Assembly (NCBI RefSeq): GCF_043290135.1
Contig: NC_134710.1
Coordinates: forward strand, 321,552,017-321,616,016
Source of the DNA: Rhipicephalus microplus
Taxonomy: Eukaryota > Arthropoda > Arachnida > Ixodida > Ixodidae
Reading direction: 5' to 3'
DNA length: 64,000 bases
The translations under genes were made by a program, and so were the position numbers. Numbering within the stretch: position 1 is the stretch's first letter; every line of letters begins with the position of its first letter. Under the pieces are notes generated by a model. That model was given only the letters and a program-made list of their open reading frames with translations. It searched no databases and was not told the DNA's origin. Positions 11,079 to 21,652 of the stretch are shown here, in pieces.

Positions 11079-13861
11079 AAATATAAACGTTGCCTTCACT
11101 AATATACGAAGCGTGCTGCCTAAACTTGACAAACTCCACAGATTTATTGAAGATGTAGAAGCCGACATTGTCCTTCTAACGGAAACGTGGTTACACGAAG
11201 GCGTGCTCGACCATGAAATCGTCTCGTCTAACATGGGCTTCACTTTATATCGCCTAATTGTCGGGGCGGAGGCGTGCTCATGGCTATTAGAAACTATCTA
11301 TCATCTTCTCTTGTCACTCATGACGACACATTAGAATTAACTTGAGTGCGAGTCTCAAACGTTGCCGTAAAGGCAATTTTTGGCATTGTTACCAGCCGCC
11401 TGACTCTGAACCAGGTTTTTCCATCCTCCTTTCAAATTCACTCACCCGGATTAAAGACAAGTTTTCGGAAGCCCCTATTTTTATTTACAGTGATTTTAAT
11501 TTCCCTCAAATAAACTGGCCTTTACTCTCAACCCCTAGAGCAACCCCGTCGAATGAATCCAAGCAATTCCTCGATTTGACGCTAGGTTTCAACCTTCACC
11601 AAGCTATAACATGCCGCACAAAAGGCATAACACTTTAGATCTTCTAACGTCAAGCCCGGATGACATGAAACTCACAACAGTACTCCCTGAATTCAGCGAC
11701 CATAACCTCATGCACAACTGCATATCTCTGCCTCTGATTATAAGGTCGCCAACTGAAAAATTCATAGCTGACTTAAACGAAAAAATTTCGACGCTATCAA
11801 TGACAAACTTGGTTCCTTTCTTGACAGTTCTCGCGGATCGTATCGAAACCGTTCAGTAAACGCCAACTGGAAGATAATTAAAAACATAATACTAAAGTTA
11901 GAAAAAGAGTACATTCCAACCACCCACGCAAAATCGGATTACAATAATCATTGGTTCAACAAACAACTGAAAATCTCTTATATAAAAAAACGTCTCTACA
12001 GGACAGCCAGTCAATCCAATATTCCTTTAGCGTGGGAAAAATACCACCACTGCGCCAAAAAATATATCAAGGAACTACAACAAGCCAAAGACAACTGTTT
12101 TTCTTGTGATCTACTATCCATCTTCCGCTCAAATCCTACTAAATTCTGGCGCATGCTCTCTCACAAAATCTAAATTCTAACATACATCTTCTAGACCCAG
12201 ACGGCGAACCAATAGACACAAAAAACGTTGCCACCGCCCTAAATGAGTACTTTTCATCTGTATTTTACATCCCTAACACTGACCAGCCCACACGACTGCC
12301 TATCCGTTCCACCGTTGCTGTGTCTCCCGAAATAGCATTTGACCCTGAAGGAATCGTTAAGCTAATCACTGGTCTTAAGATATCTTCAGCCCCAGGATGT
12401 GACCAAATAACGCCCAAACCTTTAGCTAACACCATCACAGTGGTCAGTCAGATTGTTTGCCTCATCTTCATGCAGTCCATTGAAACAAGCGAAATTCCAT
12501 ACGATTGGAAGATAGGCCGTATAGTCGCGATCTTCAAATCCGGAGAACGAACTAATCCAGCAAACTACCGCCCAATTTCCCTGACTAGCATTCTCTCAAA
12601 TTACTGGAACATATTATATCTTCTCACATTGCGACTCACCTTGAATCAATAAATTTCTTCTATGACCACCAGCATGGTTTCTGAAAGCACTTCGCATGCG
12701 ATACCCAACCGGCCTAGTTTACCCACGACCTACTAAAAAGCATGGATGATAACCTTCAGATCGATGCCATGTTCCTTGATTTTACTAAAGCTTTTTATCG
12801 CGTACCACATAATCTATTACTTTGCAAAATTAATTCACTTGGCATTGCACCGAATATTGTCTCCTGGGTTAAACACTTCCTCTCTAACCGTAAACAATTC
12901 ACCTCTGCTAATAATCATAACTCCTCTTTAACTATAGCACATCATCAGGCGTATCCCACGGCGCGGGCTTATCACCTCTTCTATTTTTATTATTCATAAA
13001 CGACCTACCGACAAGCATTCAAACAAAACTATGGCTGTTTGCGGACGACTGTGTTATATACTCCCCCATTCACAACATCGAAAGCAGCACTAAACTACAA
13101 CAAGTCCTCAACACAGTTGCGCTATGGTGTCAAGACTCATCAATGTCGTTAAACCTAACCAAATGCAAATCGATGTCATTTTCTCGTAAGCGCCACTGTT
13201 CATCATACCTACTTTATCAATTCGCTTCCTCTCGATTCGGCTTCGTCGTACAGGTATCTCGGTGTGCACATGTACCCAACTCTTTCATTTGCGCCGCACG
13301 TGCAGTCCACCTGCTCAGACGCTCTGCGCACGCTTGGATTCCTGCGCCTTAATCTAAAGTCAGCATCTCTTGGCGTTAAAAAACTAGCATACTTAACATA
13401 CGTACGCCCAAAGCTCGAATATGCATCATTACTGTGGCATCGTCCATTTGGAATCCATCCCAGGCATATCTCGCGAACAAACTAGAGTCAGTCCAAAACC
13501 ACGCTGCCCGCCTAATAACCTCACCGTTCTCCAGAGAAATCAGCGTCACCGCCCTAAACAATCAATACAACTACCATATCTCGCGTCACACCGCCTGATC
13601 TCACGCCCATGCCTCCTGCACAGTTTCTTTTTCCGCCCGAATTCAAGGCACGCACTTTTACAGCCCCCTAACAGAACTACTTCTTCAATTAACCATTCTA
13701 TCCCCATTGCACCAATCAACGGCCGTACATCTGCAAAGAACAACTCCTTTTCCCCCCAAGTAATTACACTTTGGAATCGCCTCCCCGACTCCATTGTTGC
13801 CACACCTGACCGTTCATCATTCCGCACGAAATTGGAATCATACTTTGATTCCACCCAATAA
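11079..13861 (+). pseudogene. LINE D ORF2 (endonuclease, reverse transcriptase, C-terminal domain), frameshifted
   Basis: The domains appear in canonical order, in broken frames. Endonuclease: INVAFTNIRSVLPKLDKL, ADIVLLTETWLHEG, GGGVLMAIRNYL, IFGICYQPPDSEPGF, SDFNFPQINW, FSDHNLM. Reverse transcriptase: SSAPGCDQITPKPL, IGRIVAIFKSGE, NYRPISLTSI, MFLDFTKAFYRVPHNLL, SGVSHGAGLSPLLFLLFIND (expected GVPQG), WLFADDCVIYSP with the intact catalytic Asp pair. C-terminus: SLNLTKCKSMSFSRK, YLTYVRPKLEYASLLWHRP and a tail ending near 13861. At least five frameshifts or stops separate these. FNFPQINW places it in the CR1 group. Confidence 0.87.
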
Positions 13862-14034
13862 CCCATGGCTGTAGATATATCCTTCCACCGTACTGTATGT
13901 ATAATTTTTTGCCATGTTGTTTGTGCTCTAATTCCCAGTCAAAAGTTTCTTTTGTTCATTGATTTATTAGTTTTTGTTATCATTCTTGACCAAACTACCA
14001 TATGCGCCTTTAAAAATGCATTGTTTATATAAAT

Positions 14035-14180
14035 TTGTTCACATTGAATTGTACACCCTCACAGTGTATTGGTTGCCCCCCCTTATGTATGTTGCCCCCC
14101 TTACGTGTATGGTTTAGAATATTTTGTTCACATTGAATTCTACACCCTCACAGTGTATTTGTTGCCCCCCTTACGTAATG
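14035..14180 (+). repeat. ~50-bp direct duplication in the LINE D 3' UTR
   Basis: Two copies of a block beginning ttgttcacattgaatt and containing tacaccctcacagtgtatt and ttgcccccctt lie about 90 bp apart, just before the element's 3' end. Their near-identity suggests a feature of the family's 3' UTR rather than later local duplication, but one copy cannot decide that. Confidence 0.7.
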
Positions 14181-14216
14181 CCCTCGGGCCTTTAAGGATG
14201 CAATAAATGAAAAACA

Positions 14217-16060
14217 TGAACTTGGTCCACCTAAAACAACCTTCTGTTTTCTCGAAGTTAAATAGTCGTAATCCATCGGCAAATGGTTTAATCAGTGTTC
14301 GAGTTCTGCAGTTTTTGAATCAGAATGAAGTGTGATACCGTATTAAATGTCTTTATGAAGTCCAAAAACAAACAAATAATCTGTCTTCGACTATTGAATG
14401 CTGATTCTCTATAGATAGACGCCAATCAAGTAGGTTGTACATAAAAAACCCTGTCTAAATTTGTGTTGTTTAGAATTTAAAAATTATTTGAAACCAGGTG
14501 ATTCCTTAAGCAGAAAAAACAACATTTTGAAGTACTTCAAAACAAATTGGTGTCAAGGAAATTGATCTTTAATTTGATACATCTTAATTAAAACCACTTT
14601 TCTAAACGGCCACACCATTATCTACCTTCCAGTCAATAAGGAGCTTGCCTTCATCGAGTGATTTTTTGTAGATAACATAAAGATAGCAATCTGGTGCTTC
14701 CGAACAGTGTCTTAAAACTCTTGGTGATATGCTTTTTGGGCCAGTTGCTCTATTTTCGTCAATGCGCTGTAACAAAATCATTAAGCCATTGAATGAAAGC
14801 ACTATCTCACCCTTAGGTAAACATTGTTCTTTTTTATTTGCGACAATTACTTGTGCAGGAGGGCAGAAAACCAATTTAAAATAGTCGTTGAAGAGTGTGG
14901 CTTCATCCCTGTCCTTCATTACTATCTCGCCACCGTAACCTAGATTTGGTGGACTAACCTTCTCACTACCACATCGTCTCATAGACTTCCAAAACCACTT
15001 CTCACTAGGAAAGTCAGCAGTCACAGTCCTAAAATACTTTTTCCTTGCTTCTTGCTGTTAACTTTTATAAAGAGATGTTAAATGTTTCATTTTATTAAAA
15101 TTTTCGGAGAATTTATTTTAGCAGTATCGGGAGAAGGTCATCTTGCACTTTTTGATAAGTTGAGTAAGGTGTTTATTATTTCAATGTTTCTTTCGTTTCC
15201 TTAGTTTATTGCTTGAGACGCTTGGTACGTGGCACCTAATGGGCCCAGTAATGCGTTTCTTAAACACTTGTTTTAGCTGCTCAACAGTTGCTTCGTCTGC
15301 ACTGCATTCAAAGACAGAAATTGATGCTCAATTCACGTTGATATTTGTTGATAGTTTGCTTTACTGTAAAAGAAGATTCTCCTAGATTCACATCTCTTCG
15401 CATTTACACGAGATCTTGTTAGCATTGCGAAGACAGCGTTGTGATCAATAATACCGACAATAAGGTATGTCTCAATAATGACATCAGGGGTATTACAAAA
15501 CAACCAATACAGAATGTTGTCCCCTCGCGTAGGCCTTGAAACGTGCTGCACAAGGCCGAGCACTTCAGTCAACGTTTTCACTTCACAATATTTCACTGCA
15601 TTAAATTTTAAGGCATAGTTACCTTTATTAGCATCCGGCAAATTAAATTCACCAGCAAGAACGACACACTCTTTAGAAAAAGTGCACGTACTTTTTCTCA
15701 GCCGATGCATACCATTCGGTTCAAAGACAGGAGGCCGATAGGAAGCGCCAACCATAAAACTAGAGCGATCATTTTGCACTATACGCCCCCCCCCCCCCCC
15801 CAAAAAAAAAACAATCAGTTTCGTTGTTATCAATAAGCATTTTTTCTGACATCAAAGAATCCTTTACAAGAATGAAAACACCACCACCAAGCATATCGGA
15901 CGGCTCTTTCCGATACGCTTGAAAATTTCAAGGAAACACTTCAGAGTTCGAAACTGCTTAGTCAAGCGAAGATTCTGACCCAATGACTATGTCAGCGTTC
16001 ACTGACTTGATAAGGCTACCCAGATGATTAGCTTTATTCTTCACACTGCATCAATTCATC
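14217..16060 (-). pseudogene. LINE B ORF2, endonuclease and N-terminal reverse transcriptase
   Basis: Reading down the minus strand: SVNADIVIGSESSLD and FQAYRKEPSDMLGGGVFILV (endonuclease), MVGASYRPP, then LAGEFNLPDANKGN, where families usually have GDFN. LGLVQHVSRPTRGDNILYW follows, then the HD-type VGIIDHNAV. After a gap with frame changes comes FWKSMRRCG, then LFNDYFKLVF, ENRATGPKSISPRVLR and KKSLDEGKLLIDWKV (linker and fingers). Near 14330 LFLDFIKTFNTVSH marks the palm start. A run of 17 C followed by 10 A at 15786-15812 lies inside and probably altered the frame. It is truncated at 14217 by LINE D. Confidence 0.8.
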
Positions 16061-16139
16061 ATCAGCAGGGCAATAACTCGGGCACCGTGAGGCTTTCGTC
16101 TCACTTTTTTGTTAGCGTGTCACGAACGTCTTACTTATG

Positions 16140-16984
16140 CGACATCCTGCGCATCACTGTCCCAAGTGTAAATTCTACCGTCAATGGTAAACTTATCAGA
16201 AGAAAGTTTCACTTTGTGACCATCTGCTTATTTTATTTTTCATATTTCCATAAGTGCTTTCTTTTATCAGCACCTGCTTGGAATAGTCGTCTCTGATTGG
16301 TAAGCCATAATCTTTCAACTTGTGTGGATTTTTGTGGAGATCAGTTTTTTCTTGAACGTTATAAAGCCGTAAAATGACCGGTCTGTTCTTACCCGCTTCT
16401 TTGTTCCAATGCGGTGATTTTTTCTACACTCATCAAGGTGACACCCATTTTAGCAGTAAAAATATCGTCTAGAACAGTTTCACGGAGTGATTCAGTCGTT
16501 TCACCGGTGCTTTCCCTCAACCCATATGCAACTAAGTTATTATGCCTGCTTCTGTTTTCAAGATCATCAAGTTTAGTTTGCATCTGAACAATGCCTGCCA
16601 ATACTCAATCCACTGTTTTCTCACAATGTTCAAATTGTACACTTTTACTGGCAAGGCACTTCAATTCACTTTCAATTGAATCTAACCTCTGATCTGTACG
16701 AGCAATGTGATCGTCGAGCTTCTTGCTGATTGTTTCCGTCACTTCAAGTATTTCTTTTTGACCTTTAGGTAGCTCTGCATTGCAGAATTATTAGGGCCTG
16801 GGTTCAATTCAATGTCCCCACTCGGAAGCAATGCCAACATACACGCAGCATCAAAGCACTCGACCACTCCATCACAAAAGGCTTTTGGGCGAGGAAGCAC
16901 CAATGGACGGAAACTCCCTATAGGACTCACACAGTGGCCAGAGATTATGTTGCTCACACTTCCCCGTCTCAAAGTCTTTGACAT
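16140..16984 (-). pseudogene. LINE B ORF1 protein (2A-like motif, coiled coil, RRM-like)
   Basis: The first open segment runs from the ATG at 16984 to 16739. It has a hydrophobic CFDAACMLALLPS followed by GDIELNPGP at residues 56-64. Downstream, in broken frames, come KLDDLENRSRHNNLVAYGLRE at 16601-16540 and KMGVTLMSVEKITAL near 16420, then NRPVILRLYNVQEKTDL and KLKDYGLPIRDDYSKQVL at about 16385-16270. These are the coiled-coil exit and RRM-like core of LINE ORF1 proteins. Several stops and shifts make it a pseudogene. It is distinct in sequence from LINE A ORF1 but has the same layout. Confidence 0.72.
16793..16819 (-). other. 2A-like ribosome-skipping motif in LINE B ORF1
   Basis: The codons read GDIELNPGP, matching D(V/I)ExNPGP. 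It occupies residues 56-64 of its ORF, almost the same place as in LINE A (55-63). It also follows a CF...ML.LL.S hydrophobic segment like that in LINE A. Predicted skipping would separate a short leader from the RNA-binding part; activity is inferred, not shown. Confidence 0.75.
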
Positions 16985-17030
16985 TCGCCGTATGGGACAT
17001 GAAGAAAATAGTGGGACATGCAGAAAATAG

Positions 17031-17804
17031 ACGCGTGCGCGCGTCTCCCATGTATCCCGGCCACAATCGGTCGACAGATGCAGCCGCGAGACACACGCGT
17101 CGCATTATTTTTTTCACCAACGCCGTCTCGAGGTTGCTTCTTTTTATCCGCTAGGCTATGTATTTTGGCACTGCGGACAGACTGGAAAACTCGACTTAAC
17201 GGTGCATATACTTCAAATATAATCACTCTCACATGTTGATGTAGCGGCAGTGCCACCTTTACCACTGGCGGTTGGCGGGCATCCTACATAAAAATAAATG
17301 AAGTACAAAAAATCTCTTCCATGACGTCACTTGTGATGTCGCAAAAAAGAGAAAGGATGACAAATTAAGAGGAGGAGGGTGGCCTCAAAAGACCTCCTTT
17401 CCCACTTCGCATGCAAGCGGAATGCGCTTGTGCCTTCTTTCACGTCCGCTGAAGGCACTGCGCCGTGCTCCCGACCGGGCTGCAGAAATTAGGCGCCTTT
17501 CTCCTCTTCTAACCACTACCACCACCACCAGGTCCACTGGGCGCTTGGGCGAGGTGGCCATTCGTGAAATTTTGTTAATCTTTCTTTCCAAATTTTGTTC
17601 GTGTGTTCAGAATAGACGAAAGTTGACCTGACTGATGTCTCAGTATAAGACGAAACTAAATCGGCATAAATAAAATGAACTTTTTTATCACACGTTTCGT
17701 TTTAAAGAAAAACACATACGCGTAGTGTGAGTGTCAATATATAAAATTCCCTTTAACTTACAACTGACATACGAACATAACGAGCAAACGTTGAACTTAC
17801 GTTT
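17031..17804. other. No gene; possible LINE B leader, then unique sequence
   Basis: 17031-17260 may be LINE B 5' leader. A short (CCA)n-like run lies at 17514-17530. No coding motif is recognised. Confidence 0.35.
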
Positions 17805-18033
17805 GCCCGCCGTGGTGGTCTAGTGGCTAAGGTACTCGGCTGCTGACCCGCAGGTCGCGGGCTCGAATGCCGGCTGCGGCGGCTGCATTTCCGATTGAGG
17901 CAGAAATGTTCAAGGCCCGCGTGCTCAGATTTGGGTGCACGTTAGAAGGCCCCAGGTGATCAAAATTTCTGGAGCCCTTCACTACGGCGTTCCTCATAAT
18001 CATGTGGTGGTTTTGGAACGTTAAACTCCACAG

Positions 18034-18081
<48 letters not shown>

Positions 18082-18082
18082 G
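17805..18082 (+). mobile_element. tRNA-derived SINE (Ruka-like), full length, with (ATCA)n tail
   Basis: It begins with a tRNA-like head: gcccgccgtggtggtctagtgg holds the A box region, and cgggctcgaatgcc is the B box. A conserved body follows (cagatttgggtgcacgtt, tcataatcatgtggtgg) and then a (TCAA)n tail. Imperfect 13-bp flanking repeats (tgaacttacgttt / tgaacttatatta) mark the insertion. It makes no protein; transcription would be by RNA polymerase III and mobilisation by a LINE. The Ruka name is from memory of the tick SINE family. Confidence 0.85.
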
Positions 18083-18280
18083 TGAACTTATATTATCAGA
18101 ACCAATGCAAAAGTTATCAACAATCATGGGTGGAACACGTCGTATTTGGCTCAATTACTTTTGTTATGACGGCTTACATAGTTTTCCTAAAGAAATTGGC
18201 TACCAAACGTGACTGAAGTTCAGAGGCACGGAAAGGCTTGAAGCGATAAGTAGTTTTTCAAGAAGGAACGTCGCTGGGAA

Positions 18281-18375
18281 CAGTGTTTCGGCAAGTTGAC
18301 TTTTTCTCGTCACCACGACGGCGTTGCCGTGACGAAGAAAAGTCAACTTGTGAAAACGTTGGCTCCACCGACATT
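18281..18375. repeat. Inverted repeat with Penelope-like/hammerhead-like core
   Basis: Two arms of about 30 nt (18282-18313 and 18329-18358) pair with few mismatches around a 15-nt loop. The right arm reads TGACGAAG, a self-complementary aagtcaactt segment, then GAAAACGTTGGC. This order resembles the CUGAnGA - stem II - GAAA - cleavage-site layout of the hammerhead motifs reported in the terminal repeats of Penelope-like elements. The base before TGACGA is G rather than the essential C, so cleavage is not expected. No reverse transcriptase or GIY-YIG sequence lies beside it. Confidence 0.5.
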
Positions 18376-19348
18376 TTCTGTAATAATATTTAGAAGCATT
18401 TAGTGCATAACGTGCATTTGAGCGACAGTACTAAAAGCAAAGACTCACAAATTATCAAAGAGCAGCTAGAAGAATTTTATGAGCAGCAAGCAGCCTATAA
18501 TTACTTGACATCATTTGAAATACACGCCAAAAATAAAAGAAACATACTATGTATATATCCAAGCGAACTCGAACTTAGGACTTTCAATAAACGCATTTTC
18601 CCGATAGGAGCTTGGCTGCAGTCTTCAACAATTAAACAAGCGACACTGCACTTCTGTCAGTCCAGTCAGACTTGCAAAGAACTGAGTCATGTACTCATGC
18701 AAAATATACCTGCTCAAATAATGGGTCCAAGTTCTTGTGCTCCCCCGTTGCCTTTAAAAAACACTGAGAAACATTCGAGGAACTATAAATCACCGGGTTA
18801 GCACACCGCAGAGCCACGGAAAACATGTGTTGGCCGATTAAGCCATCTTCAATAAATTCGCGGTTCAATTGTATGGTGTAGCTCACTGCGGCTTTTGTTC
18901 TCAGCCCGCCACCACTTGCTGTCTTTATCTTTTCCGTAGTTGGCACGCCCGCCGACCAAGCGAGATCATTTAACGTGATCTAACTTCTAATATCGCTGAC
19001 CGAGGGGCGAGAAGGAGAGGAGGCAAGCGCTGCGAACTGAAGTCAACCACTTCCCGCCATTCGCCTGATTTAAAATTAACAGAATAAAGAATGAACAACA
19101 CATATAAACAAAAAAAAGAAGTTACAGAGGTATCAAAATGCTTTATCAGTAAAAGGTGAAATCCAATAAAGGCGAAGATTCACATCAACCTCATTCTTTG
19201 CAACCGGATCTTAGGACGCCCGGCAACGACTACGAGCGTGTATATTCCTTGAAACCGAAACTAGTGCTGAGTTTCCGGAGCCTGGAAACACCACCAAACA
19301 CCAAAAACTCATGGTGTATTCGAAATAGGATTGCTTTTTTTTAATACT
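18376..19348. other. No supported gene
   Basis: An open frame at 18403-18801 (132 codons, starting MHNVHLSDST) shows no motif I recognise. Its start context, composition and flanks do not argue for a gene. The rest has no recognisable repeat. Confidence 0.3.
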
Positions 19349-19694
19349 CTGCAGAACGTACAAGACCAGATTATTCCGTGGCCGCATGCCGGCGGTGCAA
19401 TCGTGCCCAATACCGCTGCAAACGGGGGGGGGGGGGGGGGGGGAGTATCTAGAGGCCTCGCCTGTTACTCTCGATTCGGCTGTATAGTTCAAGGCACAGC
19501 GAAACTTGAGCTGGCCATCAAATCCGTGAAAATTCATCTGTGTGGCTGAATTCAGGGCTGCGCTGATTGGCGTCGGGTGACAATATCACTGGCAGCAGGC
19601 TTTCCAGGGACCATGGCACAAGGCGAATATCTGCAGATCGTACAAGAGCAGATTATTCCGTAGCCGCATGCCTGCGGTGCAACCTTGCCCAATT
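19349..19694. repeat. 64-bp direct repeat pair flanking a G20 run
   Basis: 19349-19412 and 19631-19694 both read ctgcaga-cgtacaaga-cagattattccgt-gccgcatgcc-gcggtgcaa, with few mismatches. Right after the first copy lies an uninterrupted run of 20 G at 19424-19443, which could form a quadruplex and is prone to length errors. Confidence 0.8.
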
Positions 19695-19726
19695 ACGTAT
19701 ATTTTTAAGTATTTGAAATAAAGAAA

Positions 19727-19900
19727 TTGATTGATTTGTGGGGTTTAACGTCACAAAACCACCATATGATTATGAGAGACGCCGTAGTGGAGGGCTCCGG
19801 AAATTTCGACCACCTGGGGTTCTTTAACGTGCACCCAAATCTGAGTACACGGGCCTACAACATTTCCGCCTCCATCAGAAATGCAGCCGCCACAGCCGGG
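19727..19900 (-). mobile_element. Ruka-like SINE, 5'-truncated, perfect 14-bp target duplication
   Basis: The SINE body is on the minus strand, with its tail at the left (ttgattgatt). It stops before the tRNA head. The 14-bp sequence TTGAAATAAAGAAA lies directly on both sides (19713-19726 and 19901-19914). The loss of the head therefore happened during insertion, not by later deletion. Without A and B boxes it could not be transcribed by polymerase III. Confidence 0.9.
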
Positions 19901-19914
19901 TTGAAATAAAGAAA

Positions 19915-20445
19915 GGTGAGGGCGATCTGTGTAGCAAGCACACCAATCTTTATTCGCCAAGTCAAACATGGTATTCAGTAAACGGGCTATAGCACTTTGA
20001 GCCTATAAGCTTGTGATAACTGGCATCTATAAGACTTCCCTGTGGCTATGAGGGGCGCCGGATCAATTTCGTCATTGCAACTTTATGGTGTGCAATAAAT
20101 CCTAATAACAGCAAAGCTTTTTAAATCAACCGTAATTTGGCTGGCCCATTTGGTGGGGCTTATCCTGGGCAGTCTATCATGCATATGTTACAAAAATCGG
20201 GTAAATTGCCCTACGCACTGTTTGCCCACTAGAGTGAAGGAGGCAGCAGTTAGCCTATCAAATGGGTAGGTGCCACAAAAATTTGTGCGGCCTATAAAAA
20301 AAAGACTATCATAACAAACGGGTATACATGCCAGAGAAATTGGGTAAACCCCACAACTCAACACTGTTCCACTAAAAAAAAAGGGGGACGCAATTCAACA
20401 CTCAGTGGGCATGAGCCATCTTAGAGGTTTCATCATCACTATCAT
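19915..20445. other. No feature recognised
   Basis: AT-rich sequence with short A runs. No coding motif or repeat terminus is recognised. Confidence 0.35.
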
Positions 20446-21652
20446 CACTTGTATAGCCGATCCCCGGTGGTGGGTTGCGCCAGGTCACTAAGAAACAATC
20501 AACCGACTAGAAAAAGGTGGAAATTCAATTCGACGACATTTTTCCTAATAATGCCAAATTACTTCCCCATAATATTTTGGATGGTTTACTACAAGATCAC
20601 CTGCGCCGTATTACAACGAACGTTATTATTGCTACAGACGCATCATAATACGACGAAAAGTCAGGGGTTGGTATTTTCAGCCCGATTTTAAATTGGATTT
20701 ATTCCCTTCGACTACCCGATTTCATACCCGTTTTTGTGGCTGAGTTTCTGGGAGTAGTGCTCGCCTTACGCAAGTTAGATACAGCAATTACATCAGCTGT
20801 CATAATAACAGATTCCCTATCTCTCTGTGCGGCACTTTCTGTTGGTGCTGATAATCACGTACAAAGGCGTTCCGTGCACTATAGTACCTGCGCATTTGAG
20901 AAAAGTACAATTAGTTTGGGTGCCTGGACATAAAGGTTTGTTTCTAAATGAAATAGCCAATTCCTTAGCTATGTCGTCAATCAGCCAACCGATTCTACAC
21001 TCTACAGAATATCGCCATTCATTATATCCCTGGCGAAGAGACTTTTGCCGCACTCGAAAACAAGAAGTAGCTATCACAAGGCTGCGTTGCCGGGTACCAA
21101 ATCTAAATTTCTATAAACACAGGTCTGCTCAGGCACCTTCGCCTCAGTGTGCTTTTTGTGATGAACTGGAAACAATACACCATTTCTTTTTGACCTGCAG
21201 GCGGTTTAACACATTACGACAAAACCTATTAGAAATACCTTTACGTGGCATTGGTATGGACTTATCTCTGCCTGTCATTTTGTCTTTTGGAGCTTCCATT
21301 TCTGGTTTCTCTAATGCGACAATATGCGCGGCCGTCCGGGACTATATTGATGAAACTAATAGGTTGACTAATTAACCAGTTTCATTATCCTAACAGGTCC
21401 ACGTAATTATATACGTATAAAATCAGATTATTGCTCTATTCTAAGAATAAATTCGTTTATGTAAACATTTGTACGCATTACTTTAAGCACTACACTTTCC
21501 TAGGCTATCGGTAATCTTTCTGTTAAACCTCCATTATTCCAAATCTGAACAGTAAATTTTGAAACCACTCCATTCTTGGCCGATCCCCCACAGTGGGTAT
21601 GCGCCACTAACAATAGGAGAACAACAACAACAACAACAACAACAACAAAAAG
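20446..21652 (+). mobile_element. LINE E: RNase H-bearing LINE 3' fragment, (CAA)n tail
   Basis: Only the C-terminal RNase H and cysteine-rich tail of ORF2 remain, followed by a 3' UTR and a (ACA)n tail at about 21619-21652. RNase H after the reverse transcriptase is a hallmark of the I, R1, Ingi and related LINE clades, unlike the CR1 elements A, B and D. At the left edge, 20452-20482 resembles the element's own 3' end at 21579-21608 (GCCGATCCCC...GTGGGT.TGCGCCA). This suggests that two 3' ends lie head to tail. Confidence 0.75.
20590..21375 (+). pseudogene. LINE E RNase H and zinc-knuckle-like C-terminus
   Basis: In broken frames the sequence reads NVIIATDAS..SGVGIFSP, VAEFLGVVLALRKL and AVIITDSLSLCAAL. 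Then, in the 182-codon frame ending at 21375, it reads LVWVPGHKGLFLNEIANSLA. These give the RNase H Asp, Glu and Asp residues in order. The fourth acidic position, usually NExAD, reads NEIAN here and may be lost. Downstream RCRVPNLNFYKH and CAFCDELETIHHFFLTC form the CxxC...HH...C tail. RNase H would remove the RNA strand after reverse transcription. It is 5'-truncated and frameshifted near 20830, so non-functional. Confidence 0.75.

Larger units (their letters stand above)
10635..14216 (+). mobile_element. LINE D: CR1-type retrotransposon inserted into LINE B, 5' truncated
   Basis: The plus strand carries the C-terminal half of an ORF1, a full-length but frameshifted ORF2 and a 3' UTR ending in GCAATAAATGAAAAAC. 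The 5' boundary, at about 10630-10640, falls inside ORF1, the usual result of incomplete reverse transcription. The flanks on both sides are minus-strand LINE B coding sequence that joins in order, so D is the younger element. No target-site duplication is obvious, which is common for CR1 elements. Confidence 0.87.
9650..17030 (-). mobile_element. LINE B: CR1-type retrotransposon with 2A-like motif, split by LINE D
   Basis: Minus-strand coding pieces on both sides of LINE D line up in order. ORF1 is at 16984-16140. The endonuclease and reverse transcriptase fingers are at 16060-14217. The reverse transcriptase palm and C-terminal domain are at 10635-9690. The right piece ends near the palm motif (LFLDFIKTFNTVSH) and the left piece resumes just downstream (VSVTLGVPQGSIL), so LINE D landed within the reverse transcriptase. 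The copy is heavily decayed. The 5' boundary is not sharply visible; sequence up to about 17030-17260 may still be its leader. Confidence 0.85.

Noticed and set aside
17805..17880. tRNA gene
   Set aside because: The A and B boxes belong to the head of a SINE with body, tail and target duplication.
18329..18363. Active hammerhead ribozyme
   Set aside because: The invariant C before UGAnGA is G, and the stem I pairing visible is only about three base pairs.
18403..18801. 132-codon open frame next to the Penelope-like hairpin
   Set aside because: It would be attractive as an element protein, but it has no reverse transcriptase, GIY-YIG or other motif.
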